A stretch of DNA of 64,000 nt, taken from positions 310,001-374,000 of the forward strand of contig CBDAOU010000002.1 of NCBI GenBank assembly GCA_965198185.1. Direction: 5' to 3'. Below are positions 47,969-56,886 of the stretch, piece by piece. This stretch comes from JAJECS01 sp965198185. GTDB lineage: Bacteria > Chloroflexota > UBA11872. A program made the position numbers and the translations under genes. The notes under the pieces were generated by a model, which was given only the letters and a program-made list of their open reading frames with translations, was not told the DNA's origin and did not search any database. Numbering within the stretch: position 1 is the first letter of the stretch; each line of letters begins with the position of its first letter.

Positions 47969-48196
47969 CGCTGCCTCCTTCGGCCGTTAGTTCGAGTCCC
48001 TCCCCAGAGACAAAGAAAAGCGGGCCCGGTCCGCCACATGTCGCCGCTAGGCCGCTCCGTTGAAGTGTATCACCGAGCGATGTGCGCCGCGAGGCCGGTC
48101 GCACTGTTGCGGCCACTCGTAATGCATTTGTTGCCTCAAAGTGGGGTGGAAACCGCGTACATATCGATTTTGCGCCTACAAAAGAGATCGTCGGGT

Positions 48197-50038
48197 CTAC
48201 GCTCGCTTCCGACGCGACCCGCCCGAGCCGCCCGACCGCAGCACGGCGGTGAACGCTTCCTGCGGCACGTCGATCTGTCCCACCCGCTTGAGGCGCCGCT
48301 TGCCCGCCTTTTGCGCTTCCAGCAGCTTGCGCTTGCGGGACACGTCGCGCCCGTAGCACTTGGCCAGCACGTCCTTCCGCATCGGCCGCACCGATTCCCG
48401 CGCCACGATGCGCGACCCCACCGCCGCTTGCACGCTCACCTCAAACTGCTGCCGCGGGATCTCGCGCTTGAGTCGCAAAGCCAGATCGCGGCCAATCTCG
48501 GCGGCGCGGCCGCGGGGCACGATCGTCGACAGCGCATCGACCATCTGCCCGTTGAGCCGCATGTCGAGCCGCACGAAGTCGCCCGCCCGGTACTCCCCGA
48601 AGCTGTAATCGAGCGATCCATAGCCCCGGGTCGAGGACTTGAGCACGTCGAAGAACTCCGTCAGCATCTCGCCCAGCGGCAGGCCGTATTCCAGCAGCAC
48701 GCGCGTCGGCTCCAGGTATTCGAGCCGGCGGTGCTCGCCGCGCCGCGACTGCAACAGCTCGATCACCGCGCCGAGGTGAGCCTCGGGGGTCACGATGGTT
48801 ACTACCATCCACGGCTCGCGCACTTCGGCGATCTGCGAGGGATCCGGGAGGTCCGCCGGGCTGTCCACGAGCACTACCTGCCCGTCCCGCGTGGCAACCT
48901 CGTATTCGACTTGCGGCGTCGTGAGCACCAGCTCCAGCTCATATTCGCGCTCCAGGCGCTCGCGCACGATGTCCATGTGCAGCACGCCGAGGAAGCCGCA
49001 CCGAAACCCGAACCCAAGCGCCGCCGACTGCTCCGGCTGACTCACGATCGCGGGATCGCTGAGTCGCAGGCGATCGAGCGCCTCGCGCAGCGCCGTGAAG
49101 CCCTCGGGGTCGGTGGAATACAAGCTGGCGAACACCAGTGGCTTGGGGGTGAGGTAACCGGGAAGCGGCTGCGAGGCCGGCGCGTACTCATCGGTCACGG
49201 TGTCGCCCACCGGCCACTCGCGAACTTCTTTGAGCCCGGTGGCGACGTAGCCCACGTGGCCGGTGGTGAGCACCTCGCGAGCGCTGGCCGCCGGCAAAAA
49301 CACGCCGGTCTCGACCGCCTCGGCGCGCGTTCCCGCCTGCATCAGCCGCAGCCGGTCGGCTCGGCGCAGCGAGCCGTCGAACACCCGCACGCTCGCCACC
49401 ACGCCGCGGTGCTGGTCATAGCTCGAATCGACGACCAGCGCCCTGAGCGGGGCGTCGGGGTCGCCCGCCGGAGGTGGCACGGCCTCCACGATCGCGCGCA
49501 GCAGGTCTTCGACGCCCTCGCCGGACTTGGCGGAGACCTGCAGCACGTCGTCGACGCTCGCGCCGAGAAAATCCGCCAGCTCCTGGGCCACGACGTCCGC
49601 TCGGGCGGTCGGCAAGTCGATCTTGTTGACGACCGGAATCACGGTCAGGTCGTGCTCGACCGCCACGTAGGCATTGGCCAGGGTCTGGGCCTCGATGCCT
49701 TGGGAGGCGTCAACCAGCAGCACCGCCCCCTCGCAGGCGGCCAGTGAGCGCGACACCTCGTAGCTGAAGTCGACGTGGCCCGGCGTGTCGATGAGATTGA
49801 GGGTGTAAGCGGTTCCGTCGAGGTCGAGCGCCATGCGCACGGGGTGCGCCTTGATGGTGATGCCGCGCTCGCGCTCCAGGTCCATGGAATCGAGCACCTG
49901 ATCGCGCATCTGGCGCGCCGTCAACGTGGCCGTGCGCTCCAGCATGCGGTCGGCCAGCGTCGACTTGCCGTGGTCGATGTGGGCAATGATGCAGAAGTTG
50001 CGTGTGCGCGCTTGGTCGACTTCGCCGCCGGAGTTCAT
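48197..50038 (-). CDS. lepA: LepA, elongation factor 4
   Basis: The 613-aa GTPase (back-translocase) has AHIDHGKSTLADRML near residue 18, DTPGHVDFSYEVSRSL near 83 and NKIDLPTA near 137. It ends in the characteristic LepA C-terminal domain (RKDVLAKCYGRDVSRKRKLLEAQK). It begins 8 nt after the murJ stop. The 228-nt gap to nusA contains no gene; an AT-rich TTGAGGCAAC stretch and GATACACT there are possible promoter parts for nusA but too weak to call. Confidence 0.97.
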   Translation of the reverse strand: MNSGGEVDQARTRNFCIIAHIDHGKSTLADRMLERTATLTARQMRDQVLDSMDLERERGITIKAHPVRMALDLDGTAYTLNLIDTPGHVDFSYEVSRSLAACEGAVLLVDASQGIEAQTLANAYVAVEHDLTVIPVVNKIDLPTARADVVAQELADFLGASVDDVLQVSAKSGEGVEDLLRAIVEAVPPPAGDPDAPLRALVVDSSYDQHRGVVASVRVFDGSLRRADRLRLMQAGTRAEAVETGVFLPAASAREVLTTGHVGYVATGLKEVREWPVGDTVTDEYAPASQPLPGYLTPKPLVFASLYSTDPEGFTALREALDRLRLSDPAIVSQPEQSAALGFGFRCGFLGVLHMDIVRERLEREYELELVLTTPQVEYEVATRDGQVVLVDSPADLPDPSQIAEVREPWMVVTIVTPEAHLGAVIELLQSRRGEHRRLEYLEPTRVLLEYGLPLGEMLTEFFDVLKSSTRGYGSLDYSFGEYRAGDFVRLDMRLNGQMVDALSTIVPRGRAAEIGRDLALRLKREIPRQQFEVSVQAAVGSRIVARESVRPMRKDVLAKCYGRDVSRKRKLLEAQKAGKRRLKRVGQIDVPQEAFTAVLRSGGSGGSRRKRA

Positions 50039-50046
50039 GCCTGATT

Positions 50047-51681
50047 CTAGTCAGCGGCGGCGGGCCGCAGCCGCCCGGCGATCCGCCGACCGAGCTCATC
50101 GAGCTCGGGGTTGCGCATGAGGCGCGCGGCGCCGAGATACACCACCAGCGCCGTCGTCAGGTAGGCCGCCAGCCAGCCGGCGGCGGTCAGGCCGTCTCCC
50201 GCCGGCCAGGTCGCCAGCCGCAATCCACCAATGGCCGCCCCCATCAGCGCTGCCGCCAGGACGATACTCAGCAGCCAGCGCGCATCCTCGCTCTTAATCG
50301 CCACCCCGCCGCGGCGGCGGAGTATTGCGGTCAAGATCACCGCCTCGACCAGCACGCCGATCGACAGTCCCAGGGCGATTCCCGGATTGCCCAGTCCCAG
50401 CGAAAAGGCCCACGACAGCACCATGTGCAGCGCCAACGAGCCCGCCCCAACGGCTACCGGAGTGCGCGTGTCGTGCATGGCGAAGAACCCGCGCACCAGC
50501 ACCTCGACCGCCGCGTGCCCCGCCAGACCCACGGCGTAGAGCCGCAGCGCGTTGGCCGTCAGCTCGGTGGCGCGGGCGTCGAACGCATGCCGCTCGAAGG
50601 CCACCGTAACGATCGGTTCGGCCAGGACGGCGAGCACGACGGCCGCCGGAACGCTCAGAAACAGCACGAGCCGGCCCACGCCGTGCACCCGTCGAGCGAA
50701 CGCCGCACGGTCGCCGCCGATCCAGCGATGGGCCAGATCCGGCAAGGCGGCTTCGCCCAGCGCCATGCCAAACACGCCCAGTGGCAGCAACATGACCAGG
50801 AAGGCATTGTTCAGCACCGCCACGGCCGACGGACCCTGCAACGACGCCAGGATGTTGATGTAGATCAGGCTGGCTTGGAGGACCGCCACCCCGAGCATGC
50901 GCGGCACCATCAGGCGGATGACCTTGCGCACGTCCGCGTCCGCCAGCGCCGCGCCCGGATGCCACGCCATGAAGTCGAATCGACGCGTCTTGGCCTCGCG
51001 CGCGCCGAAAATGGTCGGCAGCCCAGGCACCTGCACCAGCAAGTGCAGGCCCGTGCCGATCAACGTGCCCCACACCAAGCCGGTGAGACCGAAGACGCGC
51101 GCCAATCCCAGCGCGCCGGCGATGATCCCCAGGTTGTAGAGCACCGGGCTCAGCGCCGGCAGGGTGAAGGCGCGCTCGGCCTGCAGCGCCGACTTCGCCA
51201 CGGCGCTGATGGCAAGGATCACCGGCGAGATCATGAGCCACCGCGCCGCGTCGGTCGCCAGCGCCACCGTGGCTTCCGGGAATCCCGGCGCCACCACCCG
51301 CATCAGCGGCTCGGCCAGCAGGGCGCCGATGCCCGCGGCCACCGCGGTGGCTCCGGCGACCAGGCCGCCGATGCGTCCCACGAATCGCGCCAGCGCCTGA
51401 CGATCGCCCCGTGCCTTCACCTCGGCATAGACCGGGATCACCGCCGAGAGCAGGGCGCCGCCCGCCAGCAGCATGAAGATCGTGTCAGGAATGCGGAAGG
51501 CAGCGAACCACGCGTCGGCTTCGGGTCCCACGCCAAACTCGGCGTTGATGGCGGCTTGCCGCACGAATCCCAGCACCCGGCTGACCAGGATCGACGCGAC
51601 CACAATTGCCGCCGCGCGGCCAATGCCCGCGCCCAGGGTGTCGTCTACAGGCTCGGAGCCGGGCTCCCGCCGGTCTATCAC
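50047..51681 (-). CDS. murJ: MurJ-family lipid II flippase
   Basis: The 544-aa product has about 14 membrane helices and the MATE-like MurJ fold, with GFVRQAAINAEFGVGPEADAW near residue 38 (family motif). FRIPDTIFMLLAGGALLSAVIPVYAE and HDTRTPVAVGAG follow in the order of MurJ/MviN. It exports lipid II for peptidoglycan synthesis. GTG 51681 starts it. It is divergent from the GT4 gene beginning at 51748 and upstream of lepA. Confidence 0.92.
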   Translation of the reverse strand: MIDRREPGSEPVDDTLGAGIGRAAAIVVASILVSRVLGFVRQAAINAEFGVGPEADAWFAAFRIPDTIFMLLAGGALLSAVIPVYAEVKARGDRQALARFVGRIGGLVAGATAVAAGIGALLAEPLMRVVAPGFPEATVALATDAARWLMISPVILAISAVAKSALQAERAFTLPALSPVLYNLGIIAGALGLARVFGLTGLVWGTLIGTGLHLLVQVPGLPTIFGAREAKTRRFDFMAWHPGAALADADVRKVIRLMVPRMLGVAVLQASLIYINILASLQGPSAVAVLNNAFLVMLLPLGVFGMALGEAALPDLAHRWIGGDRAAFARRVHGVGRLVLFLSVPAAVVLAVLAEPIVTVAFERHAFDARATELTANALRLYAVGLAGHAAVEVLVRGFFAMHDTRTPVAVGAGSLALHMVLSWAFSLGLGNPGIALGLSIGVLVEAVILTAILRRRGGVAIKSEDARWLLSIVLAAALMGAAIGGLRLATWPAGDGLTAAGWLAAYLTTALVVYLGAARLMRNPELDELGRRIAGRLRPAAAD

Positions 51682-51747
51682 CGTGGTCCGGGCACTCCGG
51701 CGGCGTGCTCGCTGCCAGAAGACTGCAAGCCCCCGGCCGCCGCTACT

Positions 51748-53091
51748 ATGACGGCACCAGCACCTGAACTGTGCAAGGTGCGCATCCGGCGCATGTCATT
51801 CACTCCCGACGACCTCGAGTTTGTCTTCCTGTCCTTCGAGGGACCCGACCAACCCTACGCGCAGGCCGGCGGACTGGGCGTACGCGTCACCCACCTCACC
51901 CAAGCGCTGGCCCGGAACGGCTTCCAGACGCATTTGGTCTTCGTGGGCGACCCGGCGCTGCCCGGCACGGAGACGCGCGAGGACGGCCGTCTGCATCTGC
52001 ATCGCTGGTGCCAATGGATCAGCGCCTCGCATCCGGAGGGCGCCTATGCCGATGAAATCGCCAAAGTTCATGACTACCAGGATTCGGTTCCAGCCTTTGT
52101 CACGCAAGCCATCGTCGAGCCTGCCCTGGCCGCCGGGCGGCGCGTGGCAATCATCGCCGAGGAGTGGCACACCGCCGACGCCCTGTCCCGGCTGAGCGAC
52201 TCGCTGCACTTCCTGGGCATCCGCGATGCGGTCGTGCTGCTGTGGAACGCCAACAACGACATGTCGTTCGACCGCATCAACTGGAACCGCTTGGGATACG
52301 TGGCGCAATTCACCGCAGTATCGCGCTACGTCAAGGCCCAGATGTGGTCCCACGGCGTGAACCCGCTGGTGATTCCCAACGGCATCCCGCCCGAGTTGCT
52401 CCAGCCGGTTGACGCCGACGAGCTGAACGCCATTCGCGACGCCGTCGGCCCCGGCCCCTGGTTCTTCAAGCTCGGGCGCATGGACCCGGACAAGGGCTGG
52501 CTCGCGGCGGTCGAGGCCGTGCACCGCTTGCGGGAGGGCGGCGTGCCGGCCCGCCTCGTGATGAAAGGTGGACAGTTGGAGGCGCATGCCACCGAGGTCT
52601 ATGGCCACTTGGCCTGGCGCGGGCTTCAAGCGGTTGGCGTGCACACCGACGATCGCTCGATTTCCGGCATCGCGCAGGCCCTCGGCGACGCCGATCCCGA
52701 GGCCGCGGTGCTCAACGTCGAGTTCTTTCTTCCCGACGACGCGCTGCCGGTGCTTTACGCCGCCGCCGACGGCGTGCTCGCCAACAGCGGCTACGAGCCG
52801 TTTGGCCTTGTCGGGCTCGAGGCCATGGCGGCGGGCGGCGTCGCCTACGTCGGGTCAACCGGCGAGGACTACGCCATCGCCATGCGCAACAGCGTCGTCC
52901 TAGACGATGTCGGCAGCCCCGACGAGATCGTGCAGGTGGCGCAACTGCTGCGCGACGACGCCGAGCTGGCCGAGCGCATCCGCACCGGCGCGCGGGAGAC
53001 GGCGCGGCTGCATACCTGGGACGCGTTGCTGCCTTTGCTGCTGAGCAAATTGCAGCTCGCCGGACGGCGGCAGGGGCTGCGCGGGCTGTAG
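51748..53091 (+). CDS. GT4/GT5-like glycosyltransferase
   Basis: The 447-aa product resembles glycogen-synthase-type glycosyltransferases. The N-terminal AQAGGLGVRVTHLTQAL near residue 40 has the K/QxGGLG-type nucleotide-sugar motif, and a C-terminal Rossmann domain has FFKLGRMDPDKGW and NSGYEPFGLVGLEAMA (E-x7-E) near 345. It is followed by GH57 and a second GT4 gene. It probably makes an alpha-glucan or related polymer. ATG 51748 is the first start after the divergent murJ; ATG 51793 would shorten it by 15 residues, with no strong ribosome site for either. Confidence 0.8.
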   Translation: MTAPAPELCKVRIRRMSFTPDDLEFVFLSFEGPDQPYAQAGGLGVRVTHLTQALARNGFQTHLVFVGDPALPGTETREDGRLHLHRWCQWISASHPEGAYADEIAKVHDYQDSVPAFVTQAIVEPALAAGRRVAIIAEEWHTADALSRLSDSLHFLGIRDAVVLLWNANNDMSFDRINWNRLGYVAQFTAVSRYVKAQMWSHGVNPLVIPNGIPPELLQPVDADELNAIRDAVGPGPWFFKLGRMDPDKGWLAAVEAVHRLREGGVPARLVMKGGQLEAHATEVYGHLAWRGLQAVGVHTDDRSISGIAQALGDADPEAAVLNVEFFLPDDALPVLYAAADGVLANSGYEPFGLVGLEAMAAGGVAYVGSTGEDYAIAMRNSVVLDDVGSPDEIVQVAQLLRDDAELAERIRTGARETARLHTWDALLPLLLSKLQLAGRRQGLRGL

Positions 53092-53121
53092 CATCAGACG
53101 GGCCGGATTCGATGTCGGCCC

Positions 53122-53126
53122 AGGAG
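53122..53126 (+). promoter_or_regulatory. AGGAG before a CTG start (53137)
   Basis: AGGAG is 10 nt before CTG 53137. That start is preferred because the first beta strand of the GH57 barrel (LVIYTVLHQP) begins before GTG 53164. Confidence 0.45.
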
Positions 53127-53136
53127 TTGACGACCT

Positions 53137-54339
53137 CTGGCCGAGCAACTGGTCATCTACACCGTGCTGCATCAGCCCCGCCGCGTGCGGCTGCCGGCGG
53201 TTGCCTTGCCGCGTGGCGGGTCCGCCGCCGAGCTGGCGCGCGGCATGTTCGATAACGACCTCAACCGGCACTACTTCCAGAAGGTCGCCCGCTGGTGCTA
53301 CCGGCCCGCGCTGCCGCTCTGGCGCCGGCTGCTGGACGAGGGCATGACGCTGGCGCTGGGCGTGCCGCTTTCCACGGTCAAGCAGTTCGAGACCTGGGCG
53401 CCGGAGTTGCTGGAGGAAATGCAGGGGCTCGTGGCGCATCCACGCGCCGAGCTTGTTGCCGTGGAGCCCTTTCACGCCATGACCATGCTGATCGACCTGC
53501 CGACATTCGTGATCCAAATGGACCTCGCCCGCGCGGGCGCCGCCAAGCGCTTCGGCGTCGAGCCGGTCGTGGCGGACACGACCGAAATGCTCATGTCCGC
53601 CGACATCTACCGCGCGCTGCAAGCCGCCGGTTATCAGGGAACATTCATCGACGGTCGCCAGTGGGTGATGGACTGGCGCGAGTCCGCCCACCGCTACAAC
53701 TTCGACGGCGGCTCGCTCAAGATCCTGCCGCGCCAATTTCCCTTGAGCGATGACGTTGGCTACCGCTTCTCGAATCGGACGTGGGATCGCTGGCCGCTCA
53801 TGGCCGATACCTACGCACAGTGGGTCCGCGACGCGCCGGGCGACTTCGTGTTGCTCGCGTGGGACTTCGAGACCTTCGGCGAGCATCACAATCGCGACAC
53901 CGGGATCTTCGAATTCCTCAAGGCGCTGCCGGACGCGCTTGCGGAGAAGGGCGTCACCTGCGTCACGCCCAGCGAGGTTCTGCAAGCCCCCGACCGACAG
54001 GTGCACGACCTGCCGCTCACGCCATTCCCGGCCACCTGGGCGGGTGAAAACGGCGGCCTCGACTTCTTTCTCGGCAACCACGCGCAACAGGCCATCTATC
54101 GCCTCATGAGCGTGGCCTACGGCGCGGCCCGGATGACCGGGGATGCGGAGATCGTCGAGCTTGCCCACTGGCTGATGCAATCCGACAACCTGCACTGGCT
54201 GCAATGGGTCGGCCGCGTCGGCGCCGAGGCCGACGTGTCCGCCTACTTCACGCCGCAAGAGTGGATGTGGATGGGCACCGAGCGCCTGCTCTGGGAGCAC
54301 CAGCGCGTCTACGTCAACTTCCTCGACGCCATTGCCTAG
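53137..54339 (+). CDS. GH57 family glycoside hydrolase/branching enzyme-like
   Basis: The 400-aa product has GH57 features: a first strand VLHQPRR, a nucleophile-like Glu in VVADTTEMLMSADIYRA near residue 153 and the acid/base-motif segment LLAWDFETFGEHHNRDTGIF near 230. These enzymes act on alpha-1,4 glucans as amylases, 4-alpha-glucanotransferases or branching enzymes. Being flanked by two GT4 genes on the same strand favours branching or trimming of a polymer. The start is probably CTG 53137; GTG 53164 would delete the first barrel strand. Confidence 0.85.
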   Translation: MAEQLVIYTVLHQPRRVRLPAVALPRGGSAAELARGMFDNDLNRHYFQKVARWCYRPALPLWRRLLDEGMTLALGVPLSTVKQFETWAPELLEEMQGLVAHPRAELVAVEPFHAMTMLIDLPTFVIQMDLARAGAAKRFGVEPVVADTTEMLMSADIYRALQAAGYQGTFIDGRQWVMDWRESAHRYNFDGGSLKILPRQFPLSDDVGYRFSNRTWDRWPLMADTYAQWVRDAPGDFVLLAWDFETFGEHHNRDTGIFEFLKALPDALAEKGVTCVTPSEVLQAPDRQVHDLPLTPFPATWAGENGGLDFFLGNHAQQAIYRLMSVAYGAARMTGDAEIVELAHWLMQSDNLHWLQWVGRVGAEADVSAYFTPQEWMWMGTERLLWEHQRVYVNFLDAIA

Positions 54340-54374
54340 GCAGGCCTCGCGGCGGTGGCCCGCGCTGCGTCTCC

Positions 54375-54402
54375 GGTGGCCCACGCTGCGTGCAGCGTGG
54401 GA
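54375..54402. repeat. REP-like palindrome, GGTGGCCC family
   Basis: Same sequence as at 9163-9190, preceded by a half copy at 54354. It lies in the 222-nt gap between GH57 and the second GT4 gene, with the two repeats below. Confidence 0.75.
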
Positions 54403-54432
54403 TCCGACCTCCATCACTCCCGTCCCCAAGTC

Positions 54433-54460
54433 CGTCATTTCCGCGGAAGCGGGAATCCAT
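54433..54460. repeat. GTCATTTCCGCGGAAGC repeat
   Basis: GTCATTTCCGCGGAAGC then GGGAATCCA: a member of the GTCATTCC family found inside the gene at 5170. Confidence 0.7.
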
Positions 54461-54493
54461 CAGCCATCCAACCTGGAAGCGCCTCGCCTAGTT

Positions 54494-54528
54494 CCCTCTC
54501 CCTTGAAGGGAGAGGGCTAGGGTGAGGG
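54494..54528. repeat. CCCTCTCCC palindrome
   Basis: CCCTCTCCC, TTGAA, GGGAGAGGG then GCTAGGGTGAGGG; compare 21134-21170. Confidence 0.65.
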
Positions 54529-54561
54529 TGATCCGGGGCTCCGGAAGCGCCTAAGCGCCCC

Positions 54562-55783
54562 ATGCGCATCGCGATCGTCACCTGGGAATACCCGCCCCAC
54601 GTCGTGGGCGGCCTGGGAACCTATGCCGGCGCCATCGTGGCGGCCTTGCGGGCCGCCGGGCATGACGTCGAGGTGTTCGCGGCCCTGCGTGAGACCGACA
54701 TGGATCCAGGAGACGGCACGCATTGGGCTCGGCCGCTCGACCTCGCCCCCCTGTATCCCTCGCTGTTTAGCGCAGAAGCGCAAGCCTGGGGACCGCTGCT
54801 CGGCGAGCTGGCGGCGACCAATGTCCTCTGGGCCGACTGCGTGCGGAAACGCCATCGCCGCGAGCCCTTCGATGTCGTGGCGATTCACGACTGGCTGTCG
54901 GCGCCCGCCGGGCTGGTGCTGGCGCCGCTGCTCGACGCGCCCGTGGTGTTCCATGTGCACAGCACCGAGCGCGGACGCCAGCCGGTTGCGCCGTCGCCCA
55001 TCGTCGGGTCGTGGGAATACACCCTGGGGCACGCGGCGGCGGCCGTCGTCACCGTCAGCAAAGCGATGCGTGAGGACCTGGTCGCGCACGGCTGGCCGGC
55101 CGACCGAATCCACGCCGTCTGGAACGGCGTGGATACGCGCCGTTACCACCCGCAAGCACCGGGCGGCCCCGAGCTGCGCGCCCGCTACAACATCCCGGCG
55201 GCGGCGCCGGTGGCGCTCTTCATCGGAAGGCTCACCGACGTGAAGGGCGTGCGGCAGCTTGCGGCGGCCTGGGGCGCGGTCGCGGCGCAGCGCGCCGGGG
55301 CTTGGCTCGTGGTGCTCGGGTCCGGCGAGCTTGAGCATGAGCTGCGCGACATCTTCGCCAACTCCGGCTGCGGGGAGCGCGTGGTCATGCGCACCGAGTT
55401 TGTCGACGAGCAGGAGCGCATTGCGCACTACGCCGCCAGCGACGTGGTCGTGCTGCCCTCAACCTATGAGCCGTTCGGCCTCGTCGCCGCGGAGGCCATG
55501 GCCTGCGGCAAGCCGGCGGTCGTCGGCGCGCAGGGGGTAGTGGGCTTTCGCGAGCAGGTCGTCGCCGGCGGCCCGGAGCAGACCGGACTGCACGTCAACG
55601 GCGGCGACCCCGACGACATCGCCTGGGGCCTCAGCGAAGCCCTCCAGGACCGCGAGCGCCTCGCCGCCTGGGGCACGAACGCCCGAGCCCGCGCCGCATC
55701 CGTCTTCACCTGGGAGCGCTCCGCCGAGGCAACTCGTCGCCGTCTACCAAGCCGCCATCGAGGCGCACGCCCACGCCGCCTGA
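54562..55783 (+). CDS. GT4 glycosyltransferase, frameshift in the last 20 codons
   Basis: The product is about 406 aa. The N-terminus MRIAIVTWEYPPHVVGGLGT has the family GGLG motif, FDVVAIHDWLSA is the acceptor loop, and the C-terminal half has LFIGRLTDVKGV and STYEPFGLVAAEAMACG (E-x7-E). It fits glycogen synthase/GT4 proteins using a nucleotide sugar. Near 55728 one extra base moves the last residues to another frame, where LVAVYQAAIEAHAHAA ends at TGA 55783. Without correction the frame runs on through intergenic repeats to 55980. It is the third gene of the GT4-GH57-GT4 cluster. Confidence 0.85.
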
Positions 55784-55792
55784 CGCCCAATC

Positions 55793-55822
55793 CGTCATTC
55801 CTGCGAAGGGGCAGGAATCCAG
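55793..55822. repeat. GTCATTCCTGCG repeat
   Basis: GTCATTCCTGCGAAGGG then GCAGGAATCCAG; the third intergenic copy of the GTCATTCC family, directly after the GT4 stop. Confidence 0.7.
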
Positions 55823-55897
55823 CCCTGGAGGTCCGGAGTTTTTTGACGTGTTCGGGGTTTAACTTCGACTACGAATCACAAGCCTTATCCGGTGCCC

Positions 55898-55925
55898 GGT
55901 GGCCCGGGCTGCGTGCAGCCCGGGA
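55898..55925. repeat. REP-like palindrome, GGTGGCCC family
   Basis: CCCGGGCTGC pairs with GCAGCCCGGG: another compensated member. It and a GTCATTTCG-like variant at 55954-55980 fill the gap 55784-56106. Confidence 0.7.
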
Positions 55926-56087
55926 ATCTCGCCCGCGCGGACTGGCTGAATCGCCATTCCGAGCATCGCGAGGAATCTAAGGGGCAAGGAATGAGGCGCG
56001 GCGCGTGTAGCAACCTCACGGCATTCGGAGCGACTGAATTGGCGCGGACCGGAGCGACCCACTACCGGATATCGGCGTGCATCATGA

Positions 56088-56108
56088 ATGTGGTATATCT
56101 ATAGCTAT
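56088..56108 (+). promoter_or_regulatory. AT-rich candidate promoter/operator of the toxin-antitoxin pair
   Basis: TGTGGTATATCTATAGCTATG is far richer in A/T than its surroundings. TATATC fits a -10 box and ATAGCTAT (56101-56108) is a palindrome over the start codon. No Shine-Dalgarno precedes ATG 56107, so a leaderless transcript is possible. Prediction only. Confidence 0.3.
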
Positions 56109-56341
56109 GAAACCTATACAGATCACCTTTGACGAGGCGCTGCTGGAGCGGCTCGACGCGCATCCCGCGGTGCGGGAGCGCGGCCGCTCGGCCGTGTCCT
56201 GCGTGAGGCCGCGGCCGCCTATCTGGCCCGCAAGGACGCCGAGGACATCGCCCACCGTTACCGCGCCGGCTACGGCGATGCCGCTGGCTCGAGGCCGAGC
56301 TCGAGGGCTGGGCCGGCGGGGGCGCATGGCCGGAGGACTAG
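56107..56341 (+). pseudogene. MazE-type antitoxin with two single-base losses
   Basis: The antitoxin starts at ATG 56107 (MKPIQITFDEALLERLDAHP, a ribbon-helix-helix-like N-terminus). After one lost base near 56194 it continues as VLREAAAAYLARKDAEDIAH. After a second loss near 56282 it continues as WLEAELEGWAGGGAWPED, ending in TAG 56341. Taken together the 78-residue product is a complete antitoxin with a DNA-binding N-terminus and a helical toxin-binding tail. As written the frame is broken, so either the antitoxin is dead or the indels are artefacts. It overlaps the toxin start by 16 nt. Confidence 0.65.
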
Positions 56342-56664
56342 ACGCCGGACCGCGCCGCGGCGAGATCTGGCACTACGGCTTCAAGCCGCCCGACAAGCGG
56401 CGTCCGGTCGTCGTCCTCACCCGCCAGGAGGTGCTCCCGCTGCTGGGCACGGCCATGGTGGCGCCGATCACGTCAACCATCCGCGGCCTGCCGAGCGAGG
56501 TGGTCGTCGGTCCGGACGAAGGCCTGCGGCACGACTCCGCCATCAACCTCGACCACGTCCAAACCGTCGAGCAACGCCAGCTGCACCGCTACGTCGGCTC
56601 CCTCAGCCCGGACAAAATGCGCCAAGTCTGCCGCGCCCTCGCCATCGCCACCGGCTGCGCCTGA
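56326..56664 (+). CDS. MazF-type endoribonuclease toxin
   Basis: The 112-aa product has the MazF/PemK signatures PRRGEIWHYGF near residue 9, KRRPVVVLTRQE near 25 and VAPITSTIRGLPSEV near 47, with SAINLDHVQTV and LS(P)DKM. These are sequence-specific mRNA interferases neutralised by the upstream antitoxin. The ATG at 56326 lies inside the antitoxin end (16-nt overlap). The toxin is intact while its antitoxin is frameshifted in this sequence. Confidence 0.88.
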   Translation: MAGGLDAGPRRGEIWHYGFKPPDKRRPVVVLTRQEVLPLLGTAMVAPITSTIRGLPSEVVVGPDEGLRHDSAINLDHVQTVEQRQLHRYVGSLSPDKMRQVCRALAIATGCA

Positions 56665-56690
56665 CGCCGACCCGTTACAGCCCATCCGTG

Positions 56691-56800
56691 AAGGGACAGC
56701 CCTTCTGGCTGCCCCATGGCTGGATTCACCCTTGGGGGCAGTCCTCGTGGTTGCCCGCTGGTTCATGCTTTCCGTGTAGGGGCAACCCTTGTGGTTGCCC
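56691..56800. repeat. GTAGGGGC repeats downstream of the RAYT gene
   Basis: Three elements: GGGACAGCCCTTCTGGCTGCCC at 56693-56714, GGGGGCAGTCCTCGTGGTTGCCC at 56736 and GTAGGGGCAACCC followed by TTGTGGTTGCCC at 56776-56800. The 56665-56886 gap holds nothing else recognisable. Confidence 0.7.
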
Positions 56801-56886
56801 TCTGACCGTATTTGCGGGGGGTATTCCTGGGCGCCCCTACGCGGATCGGGCCCGACATTCCCGCGATTTGTTCCGGGCGTGCCTGG

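Noticed and set aside
47985..48010. TTCGAGTCCCT resembling a tRNA T-arm
   Set aside because: No paired arm, no acceptor stem or anticodon arm in the preceding 75 nt, which is the start of nusA.
50002..51747. Long open frame on the plus strand before the GT4 gene
   Set aside because: It runs antisense through murJ. Its codons mirror a well-supported membrane protein, and no domain is visible before ATG 51748.
55784..55980. C-terminal extension of the GT4 protein
   Set aside because: It translates intergenic repeats after a frameshift; the alternate frame gives a natural end at 55783.
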